Of a DNA stretch of 64,000 bases, positions 35,701 through 47,245 are shown piece after piece. The translations under genes and the position numbers were made by a program. Within the stretch, counting starts at the first letter, position 1. Each line of letters starts with the position of its first letter. The notes beneath the pieces are model-generated. The model searched no databases. It had not been told where the DNA came from and worked only from the letters and a program-made list of their open reading frames with translations. The stretch is taken from positions 6,411,204 to 6,475,203 of the forward strand of contig NC_049997.1 of the NCBI RefSeq assembly GCF_000003815.2, read 5' to 3'. Source of the DNA: Branchiostoma floridae. Its lineage: Eukaryota > Chordata > Leptocardii > Amphioxiformes > Branchiostomatidae.

Positions 35701-38700
35701 TAGGTGAAACCAGCTGACCAGGCCCTCTGTCTGATCACGTCAGACCACTGTCACTGATCTTGGAGGCTGTGTGAGGTGGTTGATGCCTGTCGCCAGATTC
35801 GGTAACAAACGTTACCACCACGAGTACGATGGTTGCCACGGTTATATCATCCACGTATAAGACTAGAAATGACCGTTTTTGTGACGCTGTACAGTTTTTC
35901 TGGCTTTTGAAAGAAACAAGAAAGGGTTGTTGACTGTCATTTGTATCCCACCTTGCTTAACAAAATGTTGTACAGAAATGACTGTAACAAACGTTACCAT
36001 TGTTCGATGCTGTCTAAGCTTTCTATTTGACCTGGTGTAAAAAAGCTGCCCACTTTTCAAATGTCCCTAGGGACATCCACTTATACCTAAATGATGTAGT
36101 CAATGAGGTAAGTCCTTTCAGAAAACAGGGTAAAGTCTACTGTTGTAACAAACGTTACCGGTAACGTTTGTTACCTGCCCTGCAATGTATTACAAATGGG
36201 ACCGAAAATAATAAGTTGCCATTTTTTGGCTATGGTTAAAAGAGGAATTTCCCTAAACAACCAGGTAGTTTTCACTGAAAATAAAGCCGATTTATTTTTC
36301 GACCAAAAACATGCTATTTTCGACATTTCAATGAGAACGAGTGTATAGCAACTGCAGCATGGCACAACTGAAAACCATGTCTTGGGTGTTTACTTAAAAG
36401 ACAACATAAGAGAATCTTCAATTCATTATTTTCCAGTATTTTACGTAATCATTAAAAAGTTGATTTGCGTCAATTTTTACATTTATCCGCCTAATATGAC
36501 CTTCGTTTGAACTTCGCGCTCTCCTTCTCTCTCCCGACGCACTGGCCGATGACGTAATGGCCTCGTTCTGAGATTGTCGACATCCCAGATCGGAATCTTC
36601 TAGCCAGCCATTTTGCTCCGTGAACCTCGGTCCTATCAGCGGTAAATAATCACCCCGCCATTCTGGAGTTCAGTCCGTTGTTGTTGACAACTACTTTCAT
36701 GGATCTGTAAGTGGCATTGTGAGCTGTCTTCAAAGCCATAGTCCCCAGGAGACGGAACATATGAATGAGCTAAATGCCTGCGAGTGAACCGCGCGACGAA
36801 ATCAAAACAATCAGGTGGTGGGGGAGGTTCACGCACCGTGCCATTCTGGACTGTTACAAGAGCGAGTTTGAGTCAGTTCTTACCTTCTCCTTCCCGGACA
36901 GCACAGCGATAATTACAAGTAAGCTTCCACGAATTTTGGTTGAATTCACAGTTGTCCAACTGGCAGTGACATTAAAAAAAACAGAGTATTCGTGATTTGA
37001 ACGATCCCCTTTCTGGGTCTTAATTTCCATGTCGGCACAAGGCAACGGACTTATTATCTTAGAGTGACATTTTTAGGACATTAATGCCCAAGACAGTAAC
37101 AGCTTCAACTGAGCACCATACTTAGTATGCATGGCAACTACAATAATGTCAACTGTCTATTGACCTACTGACCTCAATCTAAAGACACCAGCAGAGAAGC
37201 GCATGTATCATACAGTTCCAACCTATGTGCTTCTCCAGGATAAGTTTCCCTAAGTAATTATATTAAATAGATAGTGATTTACATAATTAGCATCTCATTA
37301 TGTTGATAATCACACAAAGTACCTACATTGTACCTACCAAAAACAAAGAATATCCATCAATCCTCTCTGGAATTATCCTTCTTAAAAGTTACGAATTGTA
37401 AGACCTACTGCAGTTCCAAACAAGCTGCTAGGGGGCCCCAAATTACACAATTTACTCCTAGTTCAAACAGCTATCCACCACTTAAAAATCATGAACCTGG
37501 CACTTTGACGCTCACTTGCAGTACCAAAACAAGTCACCAAGAGGCCCATTATCAAACTTGACCTTCCTTTTTGTGTCCCCTACCTCACCTCACTCACCTC
37601 ACCGGTCCCATAGCCTCATCGGCCGTAGGGGCAGCAAATTGCCATCAACCTATCCACCAAATATCATTAACATCCATCAAGAACATCTCGAGTTATCTTG
37701 TATAAAGACAAACGCACTTACATACAAAGCCAGCTACAGCACCATAGGTAAAAGCTAGCTAAACCATTCTCGCAATTGACAATCCTTTCCAAATTCCGCT
37801 ACACACCTACCAAATATCGTGGAAATCGCCCAGCTGCATTTTGACTTATGCTTCTCTAAACAAACCGCGAAAAAATACCAAGCTTGCTGCTGTACCGTAG
37901 GAAAACGCCAGGTAAACCTTTTTCAAATAAGACATGCCTTTTGACAACCGCTACACACCTACAAAAAAAAAAAAGTCCCATCCACCATTTCTCGAGTTAT
38001 ATGCTGTTGACCTACATATAGACCAATATAACCAAAAAAAATTTAAAATTTTTGGCGAAGAGAATTAAGCAACAGTCTGGCAATCTACTTACCTCACTGT
38101 CCTGTACATTTACATCTGCACCAGCTGCCAGTAAAGTTGATACAGTTTCATGGTGGCCTTTCACAATTACCAGGTGCAGGGGGGTTTTTTGCTGTTAAAC
38201 AAATCACGCAAGGATTTCAGTGGATGGAACACTGATAATGGTGATATAGCTTAAAAGTAATTTTTCTGGAAAACAAGAAATGAAATATAATTTGATTGAA
38301 TCATGAGTCCATATTATGCAACACAGTCTGGCAGTCTACCTACCCTATTGTCCTGTACATTCACATCTGCACCAGCTGCCAGTAAAGCTGATACAGTTTC
38401 ATGGTGGCCATCCTCAACTGCCAGGTGCAGGGGAGATCTTTGCTGTAAAACACATCACACATGGATTTCAGTGGAAGGAAAACTAATAATGGTGATATAG
38501 CTGAAAAGCAATTTTTATTGGAAAACAACAAATGAAATATTGAATCATGAGTCCATATTATGCAACACAGTCTGGCAGTCTACCTACCTCATTGTCCTGT
38601 ACATTCACATCTGCACCAGCTGCCAGTAAAGCTGATACAGTTTCATGGTGGCAATTCTCAACTGCCAGGTGCAGGGGACTTCTCTCCTTCAAATACATTA

Positions 38701-41700
38701 AGAAAAAATAAGGTTCTCAGTATATATCATATATGTGGGAACAGGATGAACTGATTGGTCTGTGTTGGTGACATTTGTATTATTGTAGCTTAGTCACTGA
38801 GACTGACTACCATTCCACAACTAGAATAAACGCCTTGAACAATTTTGCACACTGCCCCATGCAGTTACTGTTACTATACACCAGCTGTCTGATTAGCTGA
38901 ATACAGTAAGTTTCATGTTGGCTCCACAGGGCTGCCTTTTGCAGCTAAATGATTCTTTGTGAAACAATGTGACATAATTTAATAACACATTTGTACACTC
39001 CCCATGTACTACAAGTCAATCTACCTACCTCATCGTCCTGTACATTCACATCTGCACCAGCTGTGAGTAAAGCTGATAGAGTTTCATGGTGGCCTTTCTC
39101 AGCTGCCAGGTGCAGGGGAGTTTTTTGCTGTAAAACATCATGGCAACAGGTTAGACTGAATACACCCTTGATGGTGGGTAACTGCATATATCAAATATCC
39201 AACTACAATAAAGGGTGAAATCTCACATCATTCATAGAACAGCATGTTGCACAGTTGATCCACCCACCTGACTGTCCTGTACATTCACATGATCTGCATC
39301 AGCTCTGTGTAAAGCTGATACAGTTTTATGGTGGCCTCTCTCAGCCGCCAGGTGCAGGGGAGTTCTTTGCTGTAAAACAGTCAATTAAGTTAACAGTTTC
39401 ATTCAGGCCTCTCAAGCTTATAAGGCTGCCTCGTGCAATGGTGCCTTTTCCTGTAAGCCAAGACAAGATGGACATTCAGCATAGCAGCATTGGCATATCT
39501 TTCAGTACATGAAATTTTATCAGACTATATTGTAGTTATATTACATACCAATTTAATAAGTACCTGAAAACCCTTTATATTCACATCTGCACCAGCTGCC
39601 AGTAAAGCTGATACAGTTTCATGGTGGCCGTTCCCAGCTGCCAGGTGCAGGGGAGTTCCTTTCTGTAAAACATGGGATGATCAGCAAGTATCAGATATTG
39701 ATGGCATTGCTTATTTAAAATGCATTCCAGTACAATACTATGAAGTTTTGAATTTATGGTATAACAGTTACTATTACGTATTAGAAAAATGCAATGCACC
39801 ACAACTCTAACTGTAAGTTATGTACCCACCTCGTAGTCTTGTATATTCACATCTGCACCAGCTGCCAGTAAAGTTGATACAGTTTCATGGTGGCCTTTCA
39901 AGACTGCCCAATGTAGGGGAGTTCTGTCCTGTTATGTACAACAGAATAATTGATCTTCATTATAGCAACAGGACAGTTACAACATGTAACGCTGGTACAC
40001 CTTTATTCGCTGGGTAACCTATCTCCTTTTGTCTGAAAAAGGCAGGATATTTAGGAATATCAAGTTGATGGACGGTGGTTTCAAGTTGCAATATGTTCAA
40101 AATATTGCAGTTTGAAACTACCATCCATCGAATTGATATCCCAAAATATCCTGCTTATACCGCCGAATACTGTATAGGTTACCGGTGGATAAAGATGACC
40201 CAGCGTTACAATATGTACTGATGCTGCCAACATATGGTGTCAGAGTCAGGCTCATTAAGGAAAATATGATGACTGACATGACATGATAATTACTAAAACT
40301 GTCAATTACCAGTGGCCATTCAGTATCAAGTTGAAGCAAAGACACCTCCTCCAAAGTGGCTATACAGCAATTTTAGCTAGCCGGAAGTCCTGATAAGCTG
40401 TGTTCACAAGTAATCCTAAGCCTCAGGGTTCTAGCTAGTGCATTTAATTAGTGTAGTGGGCCACTACGCTAAAATTTGCGACCCCTACGCTAAAATAAGG
40501 CCACTTCGCTAATTTTTAACTAGTGTAGTGGTGCTTTGCTGTCATTTGCTTGTTCAACAATGACAAATAAATGTCTGCACAATGAAAAATGATGATATGC
40601 CACTCAAAACTGACCCCAAAATCCTAACTTTTAACTCTACATCTTCAAATCTCACTGTGGAAGGACCAAGACCCCTCCCCCCCTTCCACACCAATCTCCT
40701 GATTAGTCGCTAAATGTTACCATGCCATTCCCACTACGCTAAAATAAAATCCTGGCTAGAACCCTGAGCCTTGAATGCCAGCCACATTCAGAGTGATTGT
40801 TACATAGATGGCCCAGATCTTCTGGTATTCCACTCGGTTATCATAGAATTTGACAACATTTTGTACATGTATACATGTATATCATCATCATCATTTTTCA
40901 ATCCTGGGAAACAGCTAGGGTTATCTATATGCCCTTCCAATTTACTCTGTGCCAGCAGACTGCTCTGGATAGGAGATGTGGGTTACAAAAGACAGCTGCT
41001 GCAGCAGTTTTCTTAATAACAGATTACAACATGATTGTATCATATGTACCATCCTGCATGTTTTAAAAGTACAAAGCAATATGAGCCACAATCAACATGT
41101 AACACACAATTTTGTTCGTAAATCTTACCTGGCATCATTTATTTTTACTAAAACGATTGTACACAATGTATCAGGTAAACATGATACATGCATATGCATG
41201 TGTAATATTCAACTATTATTTCTGCCACCTGTCAGACACAAAACACACAATACTCTGAATCATGTTTTTTCAGACTTAAGCCAGTCCTTCAGACGAGAGC
41301 ACGAATGAGCCGGAATGCCGTCAGAATGGAAAATCGTTTTCTATTCCTGACAATTCCTGGCAATTCGTACTGTATTCTAAACATTCTTACTGCACTCGAG
41401 ATATTCGTCCCTGTTCTTTTAGCTGGCTCGAAAGTTTTTGACATGTCAAAAACTGTCGAGGTGCATTCGAAGTGAAGAAATATCGAATGGCATTCCAAGT
41501 GGATTCTAACTATTCTAACTGCAGTCTGCCCACATTCTGTGGCATTGCAACATTATTCGAAACATTCTTATCTCATTCTATGGAGAAACGAAACGGCATT
41601 AGCCACTTCGAATCCTGCCCGAATTTGGTCAAAAGAATATCTTGAATGCAGTAAGAATTTTGAGAATACACTACGAATTCCCACGAATAGAAAAGACTTT

Positions 41701-42823
41701 TCATTCTGACGGCATTCTGGCTCATTCCTTCTTGTGTGAAGGGGATATAAGGTCCATTTGGAAGTCCCACTCGGAATGGCCCCAAATTTGGTTTCAGTGT
41801 GAAGGCCCTATAAAGAAGACATCAGATGACTAACCAGAACATCAGTGACTTCAGGGTTGACTCCCTCCTCTAACAGCTGCTTCACTCTGACTGTATCTGT
41901 ATCATTTTCAGCAGCTTCCAAAAGTGCCTGTAGCAACATCACAAACAGCCAGCAATGGTCATTCATGACTAGGGCTGGGTATCGATACAGCGTACCAGTA
42001 CAAAACCGTTTTTTCTTATTGGACCGGTCCGGAAAAACCGGACCTGAAAAAATTAGGTAGATCGGATGTTGGACCGATTAGAAAATTAACATATTATTTG
42101 ATCAGGCATTCACACGTTTTGGCGCTTGCAGGTGGAAGAAAATAACAAGAGTGAAGTAGAGTAGAGTTTATAGTCATTTCTACCAAGTTTAATACAGTCA
42201 ATTGTACAGGTGCAGTTAGCGTTGTAGGATTTTAAAACACCAGTGTGAGTCTAATACTCCACCAAACAGATTTCTTTGTAGTGAAATGGACCATTGGTAT
42301 GAGTCATACTGAATCAGGTCCAGGTTCAGGTCCGGACCTGATCCTTGGGACCTGAACCGGACCTGGACCTGAATTTTCTGTACCGGTACCCACCCCTATT
42401 CATGACAAATATACTCTCATGTTTGCATTCTGCATGGATTTTTTATGTTTGCATAAGCGTCCAGTGAAATTAAGTCATGTATGTTTCTAAGGAGTCACCA
42501 GGGTACCGGTTCAGAAAATTCAGGTACCAGGTGGACTGGTACGGTCCACTCACTGGTCCAGAGGATCAGGCCCAGGATCTGAGGTCTGGACCTTAATTAT
42601 CCGTGAAAACCTGTGTATGGGTAATACTCAAAACAATGGTCCAGCTACCTACATAGGATTATGTTTGGTGGAGTATCCGACATCCATTGGTATTTTAGAA
42701 TAAAATCTAAAATTAAACATTGTTTTTCACAGTGTCATTATTTCAATCATAACGGTTACCTTAAACATGGCACAAAACATATATATGCACATGTACCTTC
42801 TCTTTCTGCTTTCTTTCATCCAT
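25841..42823 (-). CDS. Ankyrin repeats - ZU5 - UPA - death domain - trypsin-like (FAM111-type) serine protease
   Basis: Exons in transcript order: 42823-42797, 41927-41835, 39928-39830, 39662-39564, 39369-39268, 39127-39029, 38686-38588, 38442-38344, 38191-38093, 31913-31815, 31659-31561, 31304-31206, 31061-30963, 30320-30222, 29746-29497, 29381-29307, 28936-28055, 27644-27528, 27436-27199, 26777-25841. All phases agree; the total is 3810 nt (1269 aa plus stop). The ATG follows an in-frame TGA by 9 nt. Domains: helical cap and ankyrin repeats (residues about 10-470), ZU5 and UPA (about 555-835), death domain (about 882-957), protease (about 1010-1250) with His in LTCYHV, Asp in LDYAIL and Ser in GSSGSPGF. 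ZU5-UPA-DD proteins (PIDD1, UNC5, ankyrins) act in death or NF-kB signalling; FAM111 proteases act on chromatin-bound targets. The function of this combination is unknown. The donor at 28055 (GTGAGT) was chosen over 28035 because only it keeps frame. Confidence 0.82.
27199..27436 (-). other. Death-domain exon
   Basis: The exon encodes a six-helix death domain: WRELGTNLGLSDADIERI, then RCCLAVLEEWL and LKTALYLAGQTEIVERL. The hydrophobic pattern and the W-x-x-L-G-x-x-L-G-L start are typical of UNC5/PIDD/ankyrin-class death domains. It enters at phase 1 and leaves at phase 2, directly into the protease exon. Confidence 0.88.
28055..28936 (-). other. ZU5 and UPA domains in one exon
   Basis: The ZU5 part starts with VGPEGGELEIPG and VRLVVPPGILQ. 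The UPA part has GGVEFHVICRDR. At the ZU5 end, where PIDD1 carries the autocleavage tripeptide His-Phe-Ser, this protein reads Thr-Phe-Ser (LQTFSPLTIL), so self-cleavage of the PIDD1 kind is doubtful. UPA domains pack against the ZU5 and death domains in UNC5 and PIDD. Confidence 0.85.
30535..30603 (-). pseudogene. Truncated ankyrin exon (69 nt, in frame)
   Basis: The first half of an ankyrin repeat is intact (QMTPLHLAAGKGHH), then the second helix and loop are lost. Splice sites are kept (CACAG acceptor, GTAGGT donor) and 69 nt is a multiple of three. If included it would add 23 residues without breaking the frame. I left it out of the main model, but it could be spliced in. Confidence 0.7.
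31983..32883. mobile_element. TTAA-flanked short inverted-repeat element (piggyBac-type), copy A
   Basis: The 901-bp element lies between TTAA copies at 31979-31982 and 32884-32887. Its ends GGGGGCACACCCC and GGGGTGTGCACCG are inverted. Paralogous introns at 35023 and 38249 preserve the empty site GATATAGCTTAAAAGTA, which proves a TTAA target duplication. No transposase ORF is present, so it is non-autonomous. Confidence 0.88.
32976..34895 (+). mobile_element. Decayed non-LTR retrotransposon (CR1/L2-like), endonuclease and reverse transcriptase remnants
   Basis: Plus-strand fragments in several frames give an endonuclease N-terminus (LVNDDIPDSIVSLPGYTAL near 33250-33312), an endonuclease C-terminus (DSIITNLHVMYP, IGSSDHQSIL near 33685-33780) and a reverse-transcriptase start (KAAGPNNIPPWLLKQF, then ISLVSCVSKVLAK at 34397-34640). 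A tail to about 34880 still reads like RT (GAPQGC). Frameshifts and stops show it is dead. It lies antisense to the ankyrin gene and splits an ankyrin exon unit. Confidence 0.8.
34896..34967 (-). pseudogene. Ankyrin exon remnant cut by a LINE
   Basis: The minus strand reads an acceptor TTTTACAG followed by a decayed repeat start (PRTLLHLAIENG) and then loses similarity. The donor side of what appears to be the same exon unit lies at about 32975 (TCTACCTACCC), on the other side of the LINE at 32976-34895. Confidence 0.65.
34970..35090 (-). repeat. Copy of the shared ankyrin-intron unit
   Basis: GGATTTCAGTGGAAGGAAAA, GATAATGGTGATATAGCTTA, CTGGAAAACA and TTATTGAATCATGAGTC match introns at 31938-31980/32884-32945, 38213-38335 and 38461-38575. 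It confirms that the ankyrin array grew by duplicating exon plus intron. Confidence 0.8.
35428..36343. mobile_element. Non-autonomous inverted-repeat element with internal palindromic motifs
   Basis: CTCGTTCTCATTTAAATGTC at the left end (about 35428) is inverted at the right end (GACATTTCAATGAGAACGAG, about 36343), with one or two mismatches over 24 bp. Both sides may carry a TA target. The interior has three direct copies and one inverted copy of GTAACAAACGTTACC. No ORF of note. Confidence 0.7.
37300..38055. repeat. Interspersed repeat made of degenerate ~200-bp units
   Basis: Phrases such as CCTACCAAATATC, ATCCATCAAG, CTCGAGTTAT and CTGCTGTACCGTAGGAAAAC recur at irregular spacing here; a piece recurs at 35273-35330 (CTGCAGTACCGTAGAAATAT, GGCAGGTAAACC). 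It fills the intron between ankyrin exon 38093-38191 and the LINE-disrupted region. Confidence 0.5.
40422..40768. mobile_element. Inverted-repeat element with CTACGCTAAAAT motifs
   Basis: CCTCAGGGTTCTAGCTAG at the left end mirrors CTGGCTAGAACCCTGAG at the right end. The interior repeats (C)TACGCTAAAAT several times and has TAGTGTAGTGG blocks. No coding capacity. It lies in the large first ankyrin-gene intron region. Confidence 0.65.
41286..41740. mobile_element. Inverted-repeat element rich in ATTCT/GAAT
   Basis: The left end (CCTTCAGACG, then GAATGAGCCGGAATGCCGTC) is inverted at the right end (GACGGCATTCTGGCTCATTC, then GTGTGAAGG). The arms are about 50 bp with mismatches. The interior is full of short CATTCT/GAATNC words and has no ORF. 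Confidence 0.65.
41969..42402. mobile_element. Inverted-repeat element with GGTCCGG/CCGGACC words
   Basis: CTAGGGCTGGGTATCG at the left and TACCCACCCCTATT at the right are inverse. The interior has many GGACC/GGTCC palindromic words (GGACCGGTCCGG, CCGGACCTG). A related fragment follows at 42497-42600 (GGTACCGGTTCAG, GGTCCAGAGG). Confidence 0.55.
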
Positions 42824-45672
42824 CAGGAATCAGTTGGTAAAGTTCTGCTCCAGGTGAAAGTATGTGGCAGGATAGAACTGCAATGTTTGTCTTTCCTGAC
42901 ACCTGATGATTTCTGGCTTAATTGAGGCTTTGCTGCCTGTAGTGTCACCCTCCTGTCACTCACGATAATTCTTCCTCATCTAGCACAAATCCAAACATGT
43001 TTTAAAGCTTTTCACTGACTCTGCTGTCACAATTTTTGCTGGCCCTGTCAAAAAACAAACAATAAATACTTGAGTATTGTGATGATGAGCACCAAATACC
43101 TCCACTACTAGTAACTCCAAGTCTAAAACTGTTTTCAGCACATTGTATATGTATGAACTCTTATGCTGCAACATGAGGCATATGAACTCCACAGAAGCAA
43201 TTGACAGCAACACACTTCAGTTTACATCAATGAAAAGCGGCCTGCTGGCCGATTTTAGCTTCTCATGAATAAGTAAAGGTTCAAACAAACAAACATGTAT
43301 AATACGGGGAATGACATCACTGGACGTATACATGTACTGTATGGCTGACTTTAGCCCAATCTGAAGACTTTTTGAGTTAGAAGGGACAAGGTAGGGTCTA
43401 AGCTTACCTGTTTTGGTCAAATTTACTTTCAGTTCGGCAGTTTAAGTTAGGGTAAGGACAGATTTGAGTTGTTGCATGCTACCGGTTTAATAAGGAGGGA
43501 ACTGGGGCCAAATGTGAGGTTTCTTTCATAGAGCAACGAAACAACCGTTTTCTTTAAATGGGTATAAACTAGACATAAGTGGATTTTTAAGAAATATGGG
43601 TATTTTTGACATTTTAACTTAAGCCCTCTTTCAGTATATTTTAACATGCTTTCTTACGGACTGAAATTTATGTTTGAATTTCTGATCTCTTGAGAATAGA
43701 GAAGATCCCAAGGGATTTGAAACCTTTTGGGAAGTTTTAAGGCTTACCTTGGCCCAAATTGGGATATAGTATCCTATTATTGCACTCAATACTACAAAAC
43801 CAAGTGTTCTTTCAAGTTCAAAGTAATTTCCAAATGTTTTCACGCGCAACAAAAGTTTGAAATTTGCACGTGAAAGAATTTGCTTGAGGAAAGGTGTATA
43901 CAGAAAACCCTCAAGTTGTTACCTTTTACAATACAAAACTTATCCATGTATTTCTGACAAATCTAAGTGATATTCAAATGTTCAGTTTCAAGTTGAACAT
44001 TTCCCAAGTGACCTGAAATCGGACGTTTTTCAAACAAAAAATTGATTACAGATGGAAAATCATATCACAGGGTCACATTTATCTGTAAGAATTTTTTTCC
44101 GCGCGCACAGATTATTCCCGCGCAGAAAACCCGTTCCTTATTATATATAAATGTCAGGCTGGGGAAACCCCCTTTTGACCCATCATAGATTTCTACACTA
44201 TCTATTTCTTCTTCTTTCGTGTCATATCTAATAGTAATAAGTAGCATTACATAAATTTTATAGTTTGCTTGGTCTTCAAAAACTACAAACAGTTACACGA
44301 TGGTAAGCAAATTGTTAGCCATCTCCTCACCTTCAAAAAAGTTGTAACGAGTACAAGACATTTAAGATCGCATTAAACTAATATAAGGGCACTTGTTAAT
44401 TTCAGTCCTTGTTTGTTTGTTTGTTTGAACCTTTATTGTTCCATTCACTAGTTAAAAATCGTACAGAGGGGAATGTCATGAAGTCTGTTACCTAACTTAT
44501 TTCCCCCTGTTTAATTACGTAACTTGTTATTCGTTTGACCATAGATTCAGATAGCATCATCAGGGCTCAAAATACCACCAGGTCCTGCATATGCCTGTTA
44601 GTGCAGGTAAAATTGAAGCTGTGCAGGTGTTTGCATATATATATATCTACCTGCACCTAACCTGAACTGGTCCATGTACTGGATTTTATACATAAATGTC
44701 ATATGATGTGTGTCTGTGGATTATTACAAGCATGCATTGACTGTTCTTGAACAATTTTAGTATGATCCATACTTCCTAGTGGTGCAGGTAAAATTTGTCT
44801 GGTGCAGGTAATTTTCAATTTGTTAGCTGCACCAGTGCAGGTACGCAGAAAAAAAATCTTTCGAGCCCTGTTAGAGGAGTGCCAATAATTGCCACAGCAT
44901 AATGATGGATCAATGATTCTTATGATTTTCCACAGGTTTTGTTATCATTATGTTTTTCCAGTCTATGGTATTTTTTCTTTAATTCCGAGAACCAACAAAT
45001 AAAATTGGTGTGGCCTAAGGACCGACTAAATATCAGGCACTCCAGGTCCACAGAAGCAAGATAGCCCCACACTTCAGGTTAGGAATGACGTCACTCATCA
45101 CCGTGAAAGTACCTGGTAAGGGGAATCCCCCTTTTTCAGGTGACCCGGATGTAAACACCCCCCCTCCCTATCACATTTCCACCGATTACAACAAGGAAGT
45201 TGCTTTCTACACAACATCTAGAAAAATCATAAACTGCCTCGATACAAATTATTACATACAGACATGGATGTGTTTTCACTCTTACTAATCTTGTAACGAG
45301 TACTACAAGACGGTCTTACGTTGTTTCGTCGAGGTATTAAATAGACTTCCCCATAATTTGGAAGAAAGGAAGGAATGCCATGCCTTCTAAACTTCTCTCT
45401 ATAAGGCACATGTTTTTCTATCCGACCAAAGAGTCGGAGAGTGACCGATATGTCTGAACAAGACCTGGTTACACAGTACTACTACTACGTCTAGTACAAA
45501 GAACAACAGGTGGGGAGGGGGGCAGGGAAGTAACGTAGAATTTATCTGTGTCAAAATTATACTGGAAACTTCTCTAAAAATAGGCAAATAAGTCTCAAAA
45601 TAGACCCATAATCTGATAGAAGAAGTTCTTGAAATCATCATTTTCAGGAAGGTGTCTTTAAAGTTCTTAAAT
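42824..45672. other. Region between the ankyrin/protease gene and the GBP gene
   Basis: These genes are divergently arranged, so promoters of both could lie here. I see no further coding exon. The 5' UTR of the ankyrin gene may extend to about 43000. There is an inverted pair of AAAGGTTCAAACAAACAAAC (43275) and GTTTGTTTGTTTGAACCTTT (44412), and the element at 44566-44872. Confidence 0.6.
44566..44872. mobile_element. Inverted-repeat element with GTGCAGGTAAA motif, copy 1
   Basis: CAGGGCTCAAAAT at the left and TTTCGAGCCCTG at the right are inverse. The interior repeats GTGCAGGTAAAATT-like and CACCTGCAC-like words. A second copy is cut by the end of the window at 63969. Confidence 0.65.
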
Positions 45673-45772
45673 NNNNNNNNNNNNNNNNNNNNNNNNNNNN
45701 NNNNNNNNNNNNNNNNNNNNNNNNNNNNNNNNNNNNNNNNNNNNNNNNNNNNNNNNNNNNNNNNNNNNNNNN
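45673..45772. other. Assembly gap (100 N)
   Basis: Exactly 100 N, a placeholder length. The 5' end of the GBP gene, including its start codon, probably lies in or beyond it. Confidence 0.99.
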
Positions 45773-47122
45773 TCGGGTTCTCAGTCGAGGAGCTGAAGCC
45801 GACAAAAGTTGGAAACCCCGTCCAGGGCTCATCCATACCGCTCATTCTGCCGAACGACCTGAAGTACAACGCGTCCACAGGTGTTGTCGAGAAAATACAG
45901 GACGTCCAACGTAAATCCCTACATGCCGTTCCCGAGGCGTTGGAGTTACTGGAGGGGATCGAGGAGCCCGTGAGTGTGCTGGCGATCTGTGGGCCCTGTC
46001 GGACTGGGAAAAGCTACATCCTGTCCAGGTAATGATATATTACATGCAACACTGTCCAATACGCATTTTTAATTGTGCCGTTGCTGTGTTGTCATAGTAG
46101 CAGAATATCAGGGGTGCATAACTTGTTTATCGCAAGGTTTGTCTTCTTAAACATAGTCATTTTCCCATTCTAACATTGGTATTACCGATGTAGCCTAAAT
46201 GTTTTATTTGTCAAGACCTTGTCACATTCTTGGTAATGAAAGCTCAGTTAGCTTTGAGCTCGAATGGCATTATAAGGGTGGTCATGGATGTGTTGTAGAA
46301 AATACAAGTGTTTTGTGGCGGAAAAGCTTTCCTTAATAGACCTTGTTCGTCCAGCTGAAAACTACCGCCCAAACCGCCTAATGACTGTGACCGTACCGTT
46401 ACGGTTTAGGCAGAAGAAGAAAAGACAGATGTATACGCCTGTTGCTTACCTTTCTAGCGAGTAAAGTTTGCTTTTCTTTCTACGGTATCCAGGTAGTCAA
46501 ATATCGACTAGAAATCGAGCGTGAAGAAAACTGGCCTTGAATACTAGTAACTGATAGAAAGCAAGTCAGTTGTAACAGCAAGGTTTGAAGAATTGACATG
46601 ACTACTTTGTTGACGTTAATCAATGAGGAATCCATTGCGCCACAAAAACGTTTATTGTGAAAGCTTCTCTTAGCTATGAGGGTAGTTGCAACGTTAGGCA
46701 TTTGTGGACGGTGCACAAATTAAGAAGGGTTGTAAAAAGCTGCTTTAGATGCTTGCTCCAAGTTGTCGGGCTCGTATCAGATTTACTGATGACGATGTGT
46801 TACGCCGAAGGGCGGTAATACCGGCTATATTGATACAGATATATTGATACAGATACTGTATCCTCTGTAGAAAGTGACCATCACCACTCCCCGTCCAGTA
46901 CATATACCTACACCGTGAACTGCCCAAGTGGAACCTAACACTGTTGCATGAACCTTTACCATAAAGAAATAAATGACACTACATGCGTCATTAATTTTCT
47001 TTACTTGCGGATATATAGATCTTTCATGGCTCATGATTTCTGCATACTATCTGTAAGTTGAATAGTGATGGCAGAACTATACTTTCTGTGTCCTGGGACA
47101 TGCTTCTTGCAATGTGTTTTAG

Positions 47123-47245
47123 GTTACTGGGTACAGCTGATGCCTTTGAGCTGGGCCATCGCATGGACCCCCAGACGTTTGGTATCTGGATGGGCACCAA
47201 GGTGCTGCGGGGGAAGGATCGTGCTACTGGACTCGGAGGGAATAG
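47123..47245 (+). other. GBP G2-G3 exon with internal frameshift
   Basis: The frame entered from exon 1 reads LLGTADAFELGH and QTFGIWMGTKVLR. The conserved G3 part (RIVLLDSEGI) is only in another frame, which begins in the run GCGGGGGAAGG at 47208-47218. One extra base or two missing bases in the G-run explain this. Confidence 0.75.

Larger units (their letters stand above)
30222..39928 (-). repeat. Array of ankyrin-repeat exons, one repeat per 99-nt exon
   Basis: Twelve intact exons occur: 39928-39830, 39662-39564, 39369-39268 (102 nt), 39127-39029, 38686-38588, 38442-38344, 38191-38093, 31913-31815, 31659-31561, 31304-31206, 31061-30963 and 30320-30222. Each is phase 0-0 and encodes one 33-residue repeat of the form xxTPLHLAAExGHHETVSAL. 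Ends alternate between VNVQD and VNVLD types. Several introns also share sequence (GGATTTCAGTGGAAGGAAAA, GATAATGGTGATATAGCTTA), so the duplicated unit is exon plus intron. Exons near the 3' end resemble each other most, suggesting recent local duplication. Confidence 0.9.

Noticed and set aside
36616..36836. Further inverted-repeat element (CCGTGAACCT ... AGGTTCACGC)
   Set aside because: The inverted match is only about 9 bp and no target duplication is visible.
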